Shown here: in pieces, positions 43,371 to 51,632 of the stretch
How positions within the stretch are numbered: the stretch's first letter is position 1
Layout of the letters: each line of letters starts with the position of its first letter
Assembly: GCA_964605545.1 (NCBI GenBank)
Contig: CAZSCX010000001.1
Location: forward strand, 25,680-89,679
DNA length: 64,000 nt
From: DAOTMI01 sp964605545
GTDB lineage: Bacteria > Patescibacteriota > Microgenomatia > UBA12405
Reading direction: 5' to 3'
Translations under genes and position numbers: made by a program
Notes under the pieces: generated by a model
What the model was told of the DNA's origin: nothing
Databases searched by the model: none
Seen by the model: the letters and a program-made list of their open reading frames with translations, nothing else

Positions 43371-43565
43371 ATGGAAATAATTGCCCTGATATTTATTTTG
43401 ATAGGTGGAGGATTAAATACTTATGAGAGAATTAGGTGGGGTTTTGTGCATGATTATTGGAATTTTTTGGGGTTAGGCATATATAATAATATTAACGATT
43501 GGTTGATCGGAATCGGATTAATTTTATATTTTATAGCAGTATGGAAAAAGAAAAAATTAAGATAA
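43371..43565 (+). CDS. Miniature LspA (signal peptidase II)-like membrane protein
   Basis: 64 residues with two hydrophobic helices. The sequence G-G-G-L-N-T-Y-E-R-I-R-W-G-F-V-H-D-Y and I-Y-N-N-I-N-D-W follows the last part of LspA, where the catalytic Asp pair lies in N-x-x-D-R and F-N-x-A-D. Here the first position is Glu and the second Asp is kept. The first two membrane helices of LspA are absent. The 3' end overlaps the RluA-family gene by 25 nt. Confidence 0.5.
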   Translation: MEIIALIFILIGGGLNTYERIRWGFVHDYWNFLGLGIYNNINDWLIGIGLILYFIAVWKKKKLR

Positions 43566-44170
43566 TTTTTGAAAATGAGGATTTTTTGGTTTTGGATAAA
43601 CCGGCCGGTTGGGTGACGACCAAGGAAAATAATAAAGCGGAAAAAAATATGGAAAAATGGTTGGAAATTAATAGAAAAAATGATTTACCAAGAAATGGTA
43701 TTGTTCATCGATTAGATAAGGGGACGAGTGGGGTTTTGATAGTAGCCAAAAATTTGAAAACTCTAGATTATTTGAAAGATAAATTTAAAAAAAGAAAAAT
43801 AATAAAAAAATATACTGCTTTGGTAGAAGGTGATTTGCCATTAGTAGGGGAGATGAATTTGCCAATTGATAGGTCAAAATATAGTTTTGGAAAATTTAAG
43901 GTAAGCGAAGAAGGGAAAAAAGCTTTAACTAAATTTAGAGTATTGAAGAAAATCCAAAAGGAGGGAAAAACTGTAAGTTTGGTCGATATTGATCTTTTAA
44001 CGGGGCGAACCCATCAAATTAGGGTTCATTTTTCTTATTTAGGATGGCCGATAGTAGGTGATGTTTTATATGGAAGTAAGGATAAGAGTTTAGGGAGACC
44101 GATTTTACATTGTCGGGAAATTAGTTTCGACGATTATCATTTTATTAGTCCCTATGAAGAGGAGTCGTGA
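43541..44170 (+). CDS. RluA-family pseudouridine synthase
   Basis: 209 residues from ATG 43541; the frame is open further upstream but that overlaps the LspA-like gene. Signature motif H-R-L-D-K-G-T-S-G with the catalytic Asp, L-V-L-D-K-P-A-G near the start and G-R-T-H-Q-I-R-V-H. No S4 domain is present, so it resembles the short RluA/RluC-like enzymes. Modifies uridines in rRNA or tRNA; the target is unknown. Confidence 0.92.
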   Translation: MEKEKIKIIFENEDFLVLDKPAGWVTTKENNKAEKNMEKWLEINRKNDLPRNGIVHRLDKGTSGVLIVAKNLKTLDYLKDKFKKRKIIKKYTALVEGDLPLVGEMNLPIDRSKYSFGKFKVSEEGKKALTKFRVLKKIQKEGKTVSLVDIDLLTGRTHQIRVHFSYLGWPIVGDVLYGSKDKSLGRPILHCREISFDDYHFISPYEEES

Positions 44171-44948
44171 TAAGGTAACCAAATTTGCTTGGTATTTTTT
44201 AGGGGGATTTATGATTTTATTGTTGCTGGCTTTTTTTTGGCGTGATTATAGATGGGATGGGAAAAAAGATATTAGAATTGGAATGATTGACGATGAGGGT
44301 TTAATAGTGATGGTGATTTCACCAACCAGAAGAATGATAAATAAATTAATAACGGTTAAAAATACACCTATTTGGGTAAGTGGTGGTTATGGATATTACG
44401 AGGCGGAAAAAGTAAAAAAATTATTATTGCAGGAAAAAAAAGAAAATTTAATTAAGGAGATATTTTTTTATAATTTTGGTGTGATGGTAGATAAAATTGA
44501 GTGGAATAAAAAAGAAATAAGCCCAGATTTATTGGGAATTATTGGTTATATACGTTTTCGTTTAAGCGAAGAAAATTATTTGAATAATATTGAATATTTA
44601 ACGACCAGCAAAGAGGACAATGAAAGAATTTTGGATGAGGTGGCGGTGAGAGATTTGGCAGATAGTAGTTTGTTGGAAGAAAATATGAAGGTAAATGTTT
44701 ATAATAGCAGTGATGTTTCCGGTTTGGCTGGTTTTTTGGGTAAAAGATTAGATTGGATGGGCTTAACGGTTATTGGAATTAATAATTCGATAATTAAAGA
44801 AGATTTTTTTTGTCGGATAGTGAGTGGCGGGGAATTGAAAATTAAATTTATTTGGAACTGCGAAAAAATTGTTGATAAGAATTTAAATATTGATGAATTG
44901 GAAATTTATTTTGGCGAAAATTTCGCCAAGATGTTACAATACTTCTGA
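44154..44948 (+). CDS. Membrane-anchored protein with LytR C-terminal-like domain
   Basis: 264 residues. One membrane segment (about 10-28). The C-terminal third (M-K-V-N-V-Y-N-S-S-D-V-S-G-L-A) resembles the LytR_C domain found behind cell-wall polymer ligases. The catalytic LytR-CpsA-Psr domain is not recognisable in the rest. Overlaps the upstream gene by 17 nt and lies 1 nt before yebC. Function unknown, envelope-related at most. Confidence 0.55.
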   Translation: MKRSRDKVTKFAWYFLGGFMILLLLAFFWRDYRWDGKKDIRIGMIDDEGLIVMVISPTRRMINKLITVKNTPIWVSGGYGYYEAEKVKKLLLQEKKENLIKEIFFYNFGVMVDKIEWNKKEISPDLLGIIGYIRFRLSEENYLNNIEYLTTSKEDNERILDEVAVRDLADSSLLEENMKVNVYNSSDVSGLAGFLGKRLDWMGLTVIGINNSIIKEDFFCRIVSGGELKIKFIWNCEKIVDKNLNIDELEIYFGENFAKMLQYF

Positions 44949-44949
44949 T

Positions 44950-45615
44950 ATGTCCGGTCATTCAAAATGGAATAATATAAAGAATAGAAAGGGAGCTCAA
45001 GATAAAAAAAGAAGCGAATTATTTACAAAAGCTTCTCGTAATATCTTGACAGCGCTGAGAACCGGTAGTGGTTTAGAAACGGCGATTCAAAAAGCTAAAG
45101 AAGTTAATATGCCAAAGGAAAATATTGATAGGTTGATTAATCGTTTTAATGAGAGAAAGGATAATTTAGTCAATTTTTATCTTGAGGGTTATGCGCCTTT
45201 TTCGATACCTTTGATGATTGAAGTAGAAACGGACAATAGAAATAGGGTTCTAGGAGAAATTAAATTGATATTTAAAGAAAATGACGGAATATTTGGTGAA
45301 AATGGCAGTACTTCTTTTTTATTTGATAGGGTGGGGGAGATTGAGTGTGAGGTTTTGACGGAGGAGCGGGAATTGGAATTAATCGATAAGGGAGCAATTG
45401 ATTTTGAAGATAATTATGTATTTTGTCAGGTTGAAGATCTTAATAAATTGGAAGAGGCGATGGGAATAAAAGGGGAGATTGTGATGAAATCAAAGTCCCC
45501 AATTGTTTTGGATGAAGAGAAGACCGAAAAAGTATTGGACTTTATTTCTAAATTGGAGGAAAATGATGATGTGATTAATGTTTTTGCAGGATTAGATTAT
45601 GCCAAGGAGATTTAG
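44950..45615 (+). CDS. yebC: YebC/PmpR family protein
   Basis: 221 residues from ATG 44950 (M-S-G-H-S-K-W-N-N-I-K-N-R-K). Family features include the basic N-terminal helix, M-P-K-E-N-I-D-R and the acidic end. YebC proteins act as transcription regulators or assist translation of proline-rich stretches. The latter might be relevant in a genome with many Thr/Pro linkers. A TACAAT at 44935-44940 lies 9 nt upstream. Confidence 0.95.
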   Translation: MSGHSKWNNIKNRKGAQDKKRSELFTKASRNILTALRTGSGLETAIQKAKEVNMPKENIDRLINRFNERKDNLVNFYLEGYAPFSIPLMIEVETDNRNRVLGEIKLIFKENDGIFGENGSTSFLFDRVGEIECEVLTEERELELIDKGAIDFEDNYVFCQVEDLNKLEEAMGIKGEIVMKSKSPIVLDEEKTEKVLDFISKLEENDDVINVFAGLDYAKEI

Positions 45616-46384
45616 ATTTCTTTTGGTATCAATTTTGTCGGCAATTTTGTTTTTGATATTTATTGCAATTCCCTACGAGTGGCGTTATTGGGCGTTAGCA
45701 ATGGATGTTTTTCTATTGGTAGTTTTGGTTTGGTGGGGTTTAATGATGAAAAAAGGCATGCCTCTTCTTTTGCGATTGATGACTGTATTTTTACCAATAG
45801 GATTTTTTATTGGCTATGGATTGTTTGTAGCGATTATTCCATATAATTTTATTGCTGGATTGATAGAAAGTATTTTTTTTGGAACAGTAGTTTATATAAT
45901 TTTTTTGGTACAAAACGTTTTTTTGTTTGCCGTGGGATACAAAACAGTACCTTTGTATCGAGCAGCTTATACCATGGGGTCGATTTTAATGTTGCTAACA
46001 ACCTTCTTTTTGTTTGATAGTTTGTTTTCTTTTAATTTGAACTATTGGTTAAATATGATTTTTGTGTTTGTAATTTGTATGTTGATTTTTGCCTATCATT
46101 TTTTCAGTGTGTCAATAGAGTTGCCCGATGATGGTAAGAATTTGGATATTAGATCGTATATTATGGTACCGGCGTTCATTATGTCTCAATTGGCGTTGGT
46201 CTTTTCTTTTTGGCCGGTGGGAATATTTAAAGGTTCAATCTATTTGACAGCGATTATTTATATAATTGCTGGATTGATTCAATCAGACATAAGAGGAAGA
46301 TTATTTAGAAGAACGATATTATCTTTTTTGTGGATTGGAGTAGCGGTAGTCTTGGGAATTATTTTGATGACTGGATGGCGGTGA
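45599..46384 (+). CDS. Multi-pass membrane protein of unknown function
   Basis: 261 residues with about eight hydrophobic helices; the N-terminus has a short basic cap (P-R-R-F-R-F). No transporter or enzyme signature recognised. One longer loop carries S-I-E-L-P-D-D-G-K-N. Overlaps yebC by 17 nt and the convergent pta gene by 26 nt. Confidence 0.65.
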   Translation: MPRRFRFLLVSILSAILFLIFIAIPYEWRYWALAMDVFLLVVLVWWGLMMKKGMPLLLRLMTVFLPIGFFIGYGLFVAIIPYNFIAGLIESIFFGTVVYIIFLVQNVFLFAVGYKTVPLYRAAYTMGSILMLLTTFFLFDSLFSFNLNYWLNMIFVFVICMLIFAYHFFSVSIELPDDGKNLDIRSYIMVPAFIMSQLALVFSFWPVGIFKGSIYLTAIIYIIAGLIQSDIRGRLFRRTILSFLWIGVAVVLGIILMTGWR

Positions 46385-47279
46385 GGGCGGCGTTAATAGC
46401 AATTTCTTCGGCAGTACAACCTCGGGAAAGATCATTGACCGGTTTTTCTAGACCCTGTAAAAGTGGTCCTACGGCAATATTGTGTCCAAATCTTGAAGCT
46501 AGTTTATAGCCAATATTACCTGAATTTAAGTCAGGAAATATTAAGATATTGGCTTCGCCTTTTAAAGGACTATCAGGACATTTAATTTTGCTGACTTCGG
46601 GTGAGATAGCGGCATCCAATTGTATTTCACCGTCGGCAATAATGTCCGGATGAGATTGTTTGAATAGGGAAGTAGCTAATTGTATTTTTTCGACTGTCGG
46701 ACCGTGGCCGGAATTTCTAGTAGAATATGAAAGAAAGGCTATTTTTGGTTCCTGCCCCACTATTTGTTTGTAAGATAATGCCGAATCATAGGCAATATCA
46801 GCCAATAAAGAAGCATCAGGATCAATATTTAAGCCACAATCGGCAAAAATAAATGTTTTATCTTCTCTTAAAATGATAAAGAAACTGGAAACCAAATGGT
46901 TGGTAGTGTGTTTGAGAATTTGAAGAGCGGGTCTTAAAAGTTTAACCGATGGGGAAGAAGCGGCTCCAACTAGACCGTCGGCAAAACCCTGTTTCACTAA
47001 CATGACACCAAAATAGAAAGGATCTTCAATGAGTTTCAAGGCCTCTTCTTCGGTTAACCCTTTTTCTTTTCTAATTAAATATAAATCGTGGGCGAGGGAA
47101 GTTTTGAAGCTAGAATCATTATATTTATCGTATTTTTCCAACAATATTACATTACATATTTTATGATGGGTGAGGAGAGCGGTAGCGTCTTGGACCCGAG
47201 GATCATTTCCTTCTAAAATGATTATTGATTTTCCAAGCGGCTTAGCTTTGGTAAAAATAGCATTTTCTAATTTCAACAT
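46359..47279 (-). CDS. pta: Phosphate acetyltransferase-like protein
   Basis: 306 residues, the catalytic PTA_PTB domain only (about 330 in short Pta enzymes). Recognisable parts: I-I-L-E-G-N-D-P-R at the start, D-G-L-V-G-A-A, S-Y-S-T-R-N-S-G-H-G-P, and I-L-I-F-P-D-L-N-S-G-N-I-G-Y-K. It interconverts acetyl-CoA and acetyl phosphate; with an acetate kinase elsewhere it would give ATP in a fermenter. A TAAAAT lies upstream. Nothing else of the pathway is in the window. Confidence 0.9.
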   Translation of the reverse strand: MLKLENAIFTKAKPLGKSIIILEGNDPRVQDATALLTHHKICNVILLEKYDKYNDSSFKTSLAHDLYLIRKEKGLTEEEALKLIEDPFYFGVMLVKQGFADGLVGAASSPSVKLLRPALQILKHTTNHLVSSFFIILREDKTFIFADCGLNIDPDASLLADIAYDSALSYKQIVGQEPKIAFLSYSTRNSGHGPTVEKIQLATSLFKQSHPDIIADGEIQLDAAISPEVSKIKCPDSPLKGEANILIFPDLNSGNIGYKLASRFGHNIAVGPLLQGLEKPVNDLSRGCTAEEIAINAALTAIQSSK

Positions 47280-47887
47280 ATATAAATTTTACCAGGGATA
47301 CTAGCAATGGGGAAGGGGAAACGCCAATATTTTCACGAATTATAGGATAATTTTCACATAAAGTTATAGGATAGGTGATATAGAATGATATAGTCTGTGT
47401 GGAAAACTATCAAACCGACGAATACATCACCGGAGTACCCTAGAGGAGGGGTGGATAGTACAGTAATTAGTAAACAAAAAATAGTAATTAGTAGATATAA
47501 AATAGTATAAATATGCTTATAAATAGGCAATATTCCCTTTTGGGTAGGCAAGCTAATTTACCATGTCGCACAATGTATCTTTTGCGACCTTTCGGTTCAG
47601 AGAGCCCTCCCCCCTGCCAAAAAATATGTTTTTCTAAAACAAAATTTTATTTCTTTTTTTTAATTTTTATTTTTTAATTAAAGTATTTATATATGACCAA
47701 TTACTCTATTTGTCACCCGGATCAGGCCTGGATTGGTTTTGGGTTCAAAGACCCCTCTTGACCCCCCACTGACTCCCCTAATGTCTTGGATAACTTAGTA
47801 TAAAGTCAAAAAATGCCGTAAAATAGGCAAGACTTCATGTAAGCCTCTAAAACGAATGAAAGCTGTTTTTGCTTGATATAATGAAGC
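47280..47887 (+). other. 608-nt intergenic region with short repeats, C-rich tracts and one hairpin
   Basis: No convincing gene. Contents: TTATAGGATA twice (near 47340 and 47365), AGTAATTAGTA twice (near 47463 and 47482), TGTGGAAAA at 47399-47407 (a DnaA-box-like 9-mer on the minus strand), an inverted repeat GTCGCA/TGCGAC around 47565-47590, and C-rich tracts near 47610 and 47750. It separates divergent pta and xer genes and is by far the longest spacer in a window where genes usually touch. Confidence 0.6.
47877..47882 (+). promoter_or_regulatory. TATAAT -10 box of the xer gene, leaderless type
   Basis: The box ends 5 nt before ATG 47888 with no Shine-Dalgarno sequence between. Confidence 0.55.
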
Positions 47888-48817
47888 ATGGATATGAATT
47901 TAACTGTCCTTATTGATAAATTCCTGGTATTTTTAGAGCTAGAACACAACTGTTCAAAATTAACGATTAGAAATTATCGTCATTATCTTGACGTCTTAAT
48001 TGATTTTTTGTCAGACAATGGTAAGCGAGAAATTTCTATAAATGATATTACGTCGGATTCGATAGCGGAGTTTAGATTAAGTTTAAAAACTAAAGGAATG
48101 AAAATTGTAACTCAAGGATATTATATAATTGCTTTGCGTTCGTTTTTGAAGTGGTTGAGAAGAAAAGATATTAAAGCAATGGATCCGGAAAAACTAGATG
48201 TACCAAAAGTAAAAGACCATAGTTTAAAATTTTTGGATTTGGAGCAAATGCATAGATTGTTAAATCAGCCGATTTTGTCTTCAAAAACAGGTTTGCGAGA
48301 TAAAGCGATTTTGGAATTATTGTTTTCAACCGGATTGCGGGTATCGGAATTGATTGGTTTAAATCGAGATCAGATTAATTTAAAAACGAGAGAGTTTGGG
48401 GTTATTGGTAAAGGGGGCAGGTCAAGGGTTGTTTTTATTTCTACCGAGGCGGCCAAATACCTTGATCAATATCTTGTAACCCGATCGGATCATTTCAAGC
48501 CTTTGTTTATAAATATGAAAAGTGAAAAAAGTATTACGGCAGATGATAAGAAAGTAAGATTGACAGCTAGATCAGTTCAAAGATTGGTAAAAAGTTATGT
48601 CGCAAAAGCTAAGTTACCGGTAAAAGCAACACCTCATACCCTACGTCATTCAATGGCAACTGATTTGTTACGTGAAGGTGCTGATATTAGATCGGTTCAA
48701 GAAATTTTGGGACATAAAAATATCGCCACAACGCAGATTTATACTCATGTGACCGATGCAAGATTAAGAGAAATACACGAAAAATTTCATGCTGGTAATA
48801 AAAAAGATGGTGTGTAA
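47888..48817 (+). CDS. Xer-type tyrosine recombinase
   Basis: 309 residues. N-terminal SAM-like core-binding domain (about 5-95) and catalytic domain with R151 (T-G-L-R-V-S-E-L), K175, H250 and R253 (H-T-L-R-H-S), H276 (L-G-H-K-N) and Y285. All six catalytic positions are kept. It most likely resolves chromosome dimers, since no phage or integron genes are near. A single candidate dif-like site follows the gene. ATG 47894 is an alternative start. Confidence 0.93.
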   Translation: MDMNLTVLIDKFLVFLELEHNCSKLTIRNYRHYLDVLIDFLSDNGKREISINDITSDSIAEFRLSLKTKGMKIVTQGYYIIALRSFLKWLRRKDIKAMDPEKLDVPKVKDHSLKFLDLEQMHRLLNQPILSSKTGLRDKAILELLFSTGLRVSELIGLNRDQINLKTREFGVIGKGGRSRVVFISTEAAKYLDQYLVTRSDHFKPLFINMKSEKSITADDKKVRLTARSVQRLVKSYVAKAKLPVKATPHTLRHSMATDLLREGADIRSVQEILGHKNIATTQIYTHVTDARLREIHEKFHAGNKKDGV

Positions 48818-48943
48818 TAAATATGGCCTATATCCAGCTCAATAATGATTAGTTTGTTCAAAGAATGTTTCCAGAGCTCAACTACCCTATTTTTGATGTT
48901 ATTTATCCCCTATTTTAGGCCAATACTTAAATTTTAAGCCTTG

Positions 48944-48970
48944 TTAGCACTCATATAATTTGACTGCTAA
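48944..48970 (+). promoter_or_regulatory. CIRCE-like inverted repeat, copy 1
   Basis: TTAGCACTC (48944-48952), 9-nt spacer, GACTGCTAA (48962-48970). This differs from the HrcA operator consensus (TTAGCACTC-N9-GAGTGCTAA) only in the right half. It lies in the 209-nt spacer between xer and the 3' end of gyrA, with no heat-shock gene next to it. Confidence 0.5.
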
Positions 48971-48990
48971 ACAACCCCAAGAGGATTATA

Positions 48991-49018
48991 TAATCTTATA
49001 ATATATAATATAAGCTTT
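48991..49018 (+). other. Candidate dif-like recombination site
   Basis: A 28-nt AT-rich imperfect palindrome with arms CTTATA/TATAAG, about 175 nt downstream of the xer gene, preceded by the perfect palindrome GATTATATAATC (48984-48995). Length and arm layout are like 11-6-11 dif sites, but AT-rich sequence makes chance palindromes likely. Confidence 0.3.
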
Positions 49019-49026
49019 TGACTCCC

Positions 49027-51630
49027 CTACCCTATATTTTTTACTTCGGTTTCAAGCATTTTTTCTAAGACAGTTAAAGCAGAGACTTTGTCATCACCGG
49101 TTTTAAATCGCATTAAAATTACACCTTTGGTGTTGCGAGATAAGAGAGGAACGTTTTTTATAGGTAATTTTATAGTAATTGCTTTTTTGCTGACGAGAAT
49201 AATTTGATCATGGTTTTCGGTGACCACTTGAGCTCCGGCAATTTTGCCTGTTTTATCTGTCAAAGCGGCGACTTTGACACCAATACCACCTCTTTTTTGG
49301 AGAGGATAGAGATAGACATTGCTACGTTTGCCGACGCCGTTTTCGGTTACGATCAGAAGATGCTGTTGGGACTTGGTAATTTCAGGAACGATACCCATAC
49401 TGACCAGATAATCGTTGTCTTTTAGTAGGATGCCCCTAACTCCGCGAGTATGGCGGCCCATGGGGCGACAATCAGCTTCATTGAAACGAATACATTTACC
49501 GTTGTGGGTGACGAGAAAGACCTGATCTGAACCTGAAGTAGATTTGGCAAAAATAAGGTGATCACCTTCATCAAGTTTAATAGCGGTTAAGCCAGTTTGA
49601 CGGATGTTTTTGAATTTATCGATATTGGTTTTTTTGAGGGTACCGTTTTTGGTAGCCAAAATTATGAATTTGGCTGGATTATCTTTGGATAGAGGTAAAG
49701 TGGCTTGAATGCTTTCACCTTGAATAATGTTGATTAAATTAACGACAGCTTGACCTTTGGCTTGACGACTGCCTTCAGGAACATCCCATACCTTGGTTTT
49801 GAAGACACGGCCTTTATTGGTAAAGAAGAGCAAATCATCATGAGTATTAACGGAAAGAATAGATTCAATTTCGTCCTCGATTTTTGTAGCCATGCCAACA
49901 ACACCTTGACCACCGCGTTTTTGGGTATGATATGTGTCTTTAGGAACACGCTTGATATAACCGGTTTTGGTGATAGTAACCAAAGCGGCTTCGTTGGGTA
50001 TTAAATCTTCATCAGAAAAGTCTTCTAAACCTTTGACATAAATTCTAGTTTTACGTTCATCGCCGTATTTTTCGACAATTTCTTTATTTTCTTTTTTGAT
50101 TACAGCAACCATTGAATTAGGATCGGTAATAATTTTAGTCAAAGCATCAATTTGTTTTTTGAGTTCATTATATTCATCTTCAATTTTTTGACGTTCGAGA
50201 GCAGCGAGTTTTCGAAGTTGCATTTCCAAGATGGCGTTGGCTTGAAGATCGGTAAAATCAAATTTTTTGATTAAATTATCACGAGCATCGTCGGTACTTT
50301 TGGAAGCTTTAATTGTCTTGATAATTTCGTCAATTTTGTCTAGAGCTTTTTTGAGGCCTTCTAAAATATGGGCGCGAAGTGAAGCTGATTTGAGATCAAA
50401 AATAGTTCTCTTGCGAATAATATCTTCACGATGCCGCAAAAAGAGTAATAACATTTGGCGTAAATTTAGGGTTTGAGGAATACCATTGACCAGGGCCAGC
50501 ATGTTGGCAGAATAAGATGATTGTAGGGCAGTGTATTTATAAAGTTTATTAAGGATTGCTTTCGGTTTGCCTATTTTCTTGATTTCGACCACGATACGAA
50601 TACCATGGCGATCTGATTCATCACGAAGATCGGAAATACCAATGATTTTTTTGTCTCGGACAAGATCGGCAATTTTGCTGACCAGTTCGGATTTATTGAC
50701 TTGATAAGGCAATTCGGTGATGATAATTCTGACTTTACCGGATTTTGTTTCTTCAATATCGGCTTTACCGCGGACATCAAATTTACCGCGGCCGGTTGTG
50801 TACATTTCGATAATACCTTTGCGTCCGTAAATTTCGCCTGAGGTTGGAAAATCAGGTCCTTTAACAATTTTACAAAGATCTTCCACGGTAACAGTTGTTT
50901 CCAAAAGGAAATGAAGGTTTTCTAATTCACGAATAGGCAATAAGACTTTTTCGATAGTGCTGATATTTTTACTAAGAGGTTTAAGTTCAATTTCCGATTC
51001 GGCTTTTTCGAGATGTGTATTTTCCAGGGCTAAATCAATAGCTTCACTAATTTCCTTTAAATTGTGAGGTGGAATGCGGGTGGCCATACCAACAGCGATA
51101 CCATCGGCGCCATTTAGGAGAAGATTGGGTATTTTGGCCGGGAGAATACTTGGTTCAACTTCACTGGCGTCAAAGTTTGGCATCATTATAACCGTTTCTT
51201 TATTAATATCAGAAACCATTTCAGCCGAAATTTTGTCCAGTTTGACTTCGGTGTAACGCATGGCAGCGGGTGGATCACCATCAATTGAACCAAAATTTCC
51301 CTGTCCTTTAACAAGTGGATAACGAAGAGAGAATTCTTGGGCCATACGAACCATAGCCATATAAACTGACATATCACCATGAGGATGATATTTACCCAAA
51401 ACTTCACCGACAACTTTGGCTGATTTAGTAGTTTTTCCAGTAGTTAAGCCCATATTGTTCATAGCGTAAATGATACGGCGATGAACTGGTTTTAAACCAT
51501 CACGAACATCAGGAAGAGCGCGTTGAACTATAACGCTCATGGCATAATCCAAATAGGATTTTTCCATTTCTGGAACAATATCTACATTTAAAATTTTGCC
51601 GATAGTTTGAAAAGGTTTTTTGTCTACCAT
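49027..51630 (-). CDS. gyrA: DNA gyrase subunit A
   Basis: 867 residues, full length. Breakage-reunion domain with the catalytic Y126 (A-A-M-R-Y-T-E), the conserved L-P-D-V-R-D-G-L-K-P-V-H-R-R start and a C-terminal beta-pinwheel. A GyrA-box-like Q-K-R-G-G-Q-G-V is present, which supports gyrase over topoisomerase IV. It follows gyrB with a 2-nt gap. Confidence 0.96.
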   Translation of the reverse strand: MVDKKPFQTIGKILNVDIVPEMEKSYLDYAMSVIVQRALPDVRDGLKPVHRRIIYAMNNMGLTTGKTTKSAKVVGEVLGKYHPHGDMSVYMAMVRMAQEFSLRYPLVKGQGNFGSIDGDPPAAMRYTEVKLDKISAEMVSDINKETVIMMPNFDASEVEPSILPAKIPNLLLNGADGIAVGMATRIPPHNLKEISEAIDLALENTHLEKAESEIELKPLSKNISTIEKVLLPIRELENLHFLLETTVTVEDLCKIVKGPDFPTSGEIYGRKGIIEMYTTGRGKFDVRGKADIEETKSGKVRIIITELPYQVNKSELVSKIADLVRDKKIIGISDLRDESDRHGIRIVVEIKKIGKPKAILNKLYKYTALQSSYSANMLALVNGIPQTLNLRQMLLLFLRHREDIIRKRTIFDLKSASLRAHILEGLKKALDKIDEIIKTIKASKSTDDARDNLIKKFDFTDLQANAILEMQLRKLAALERQKIEDEYNELKKQIDALTKIITDPNSMVAVIKKENKEIVEKYGDERKTRIYVKGLEDFSDEDLIPNEAALVTITKTGYIKRVPKDTYHTQKRGGQGVVGMATKIEDEIESILSVNTHDDLLFFTNKGRVFKTKVWDVPEGSRQAKGQAVVNLINIIQGESIQATLPLSKDNPAKFIILATKNGTLKKTNIDKFKNIRQTGLTAIKLDEGDHLIFAKSTSGSDQVFLVTHNGKCIRFNEADCRPMGRHTRGVRGILLKDNDYLVSMGIVPEITKSQQHLLIVTENGVGKRSNVYLYPLQKRGGIGVKVAALTDKTGKIAGAQVVTENHDQIILVSKKAITIKLPIKNVPLLSRNTKGVILMRFKTGDDKVSALTVLEKMLETEVKNIG

Positions 51631-51632
51631 AA

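Noticed and set aside
47399..47407. Origin of replication on the basis of a DnaA-box-like 9-mer
   Set aside because: A single match in AT-rich DNA is weak; no dnaA gene or cluster of boxes is present. Kept only as part of the spacer finding.
47354..47551. 65-codon hydrophobic frame on the minus strand in the pta-xer spacer
   Set aside because: Composition looks like translated AT-rich non-coding DNA with repeats; no promoter spacing or family pattern supports it.
47700..47766. 22-codon frame starting at ATG in the pta-xer spacer
   Set aside because: Too short to support and no conserved pattern can be judged from one sequence.
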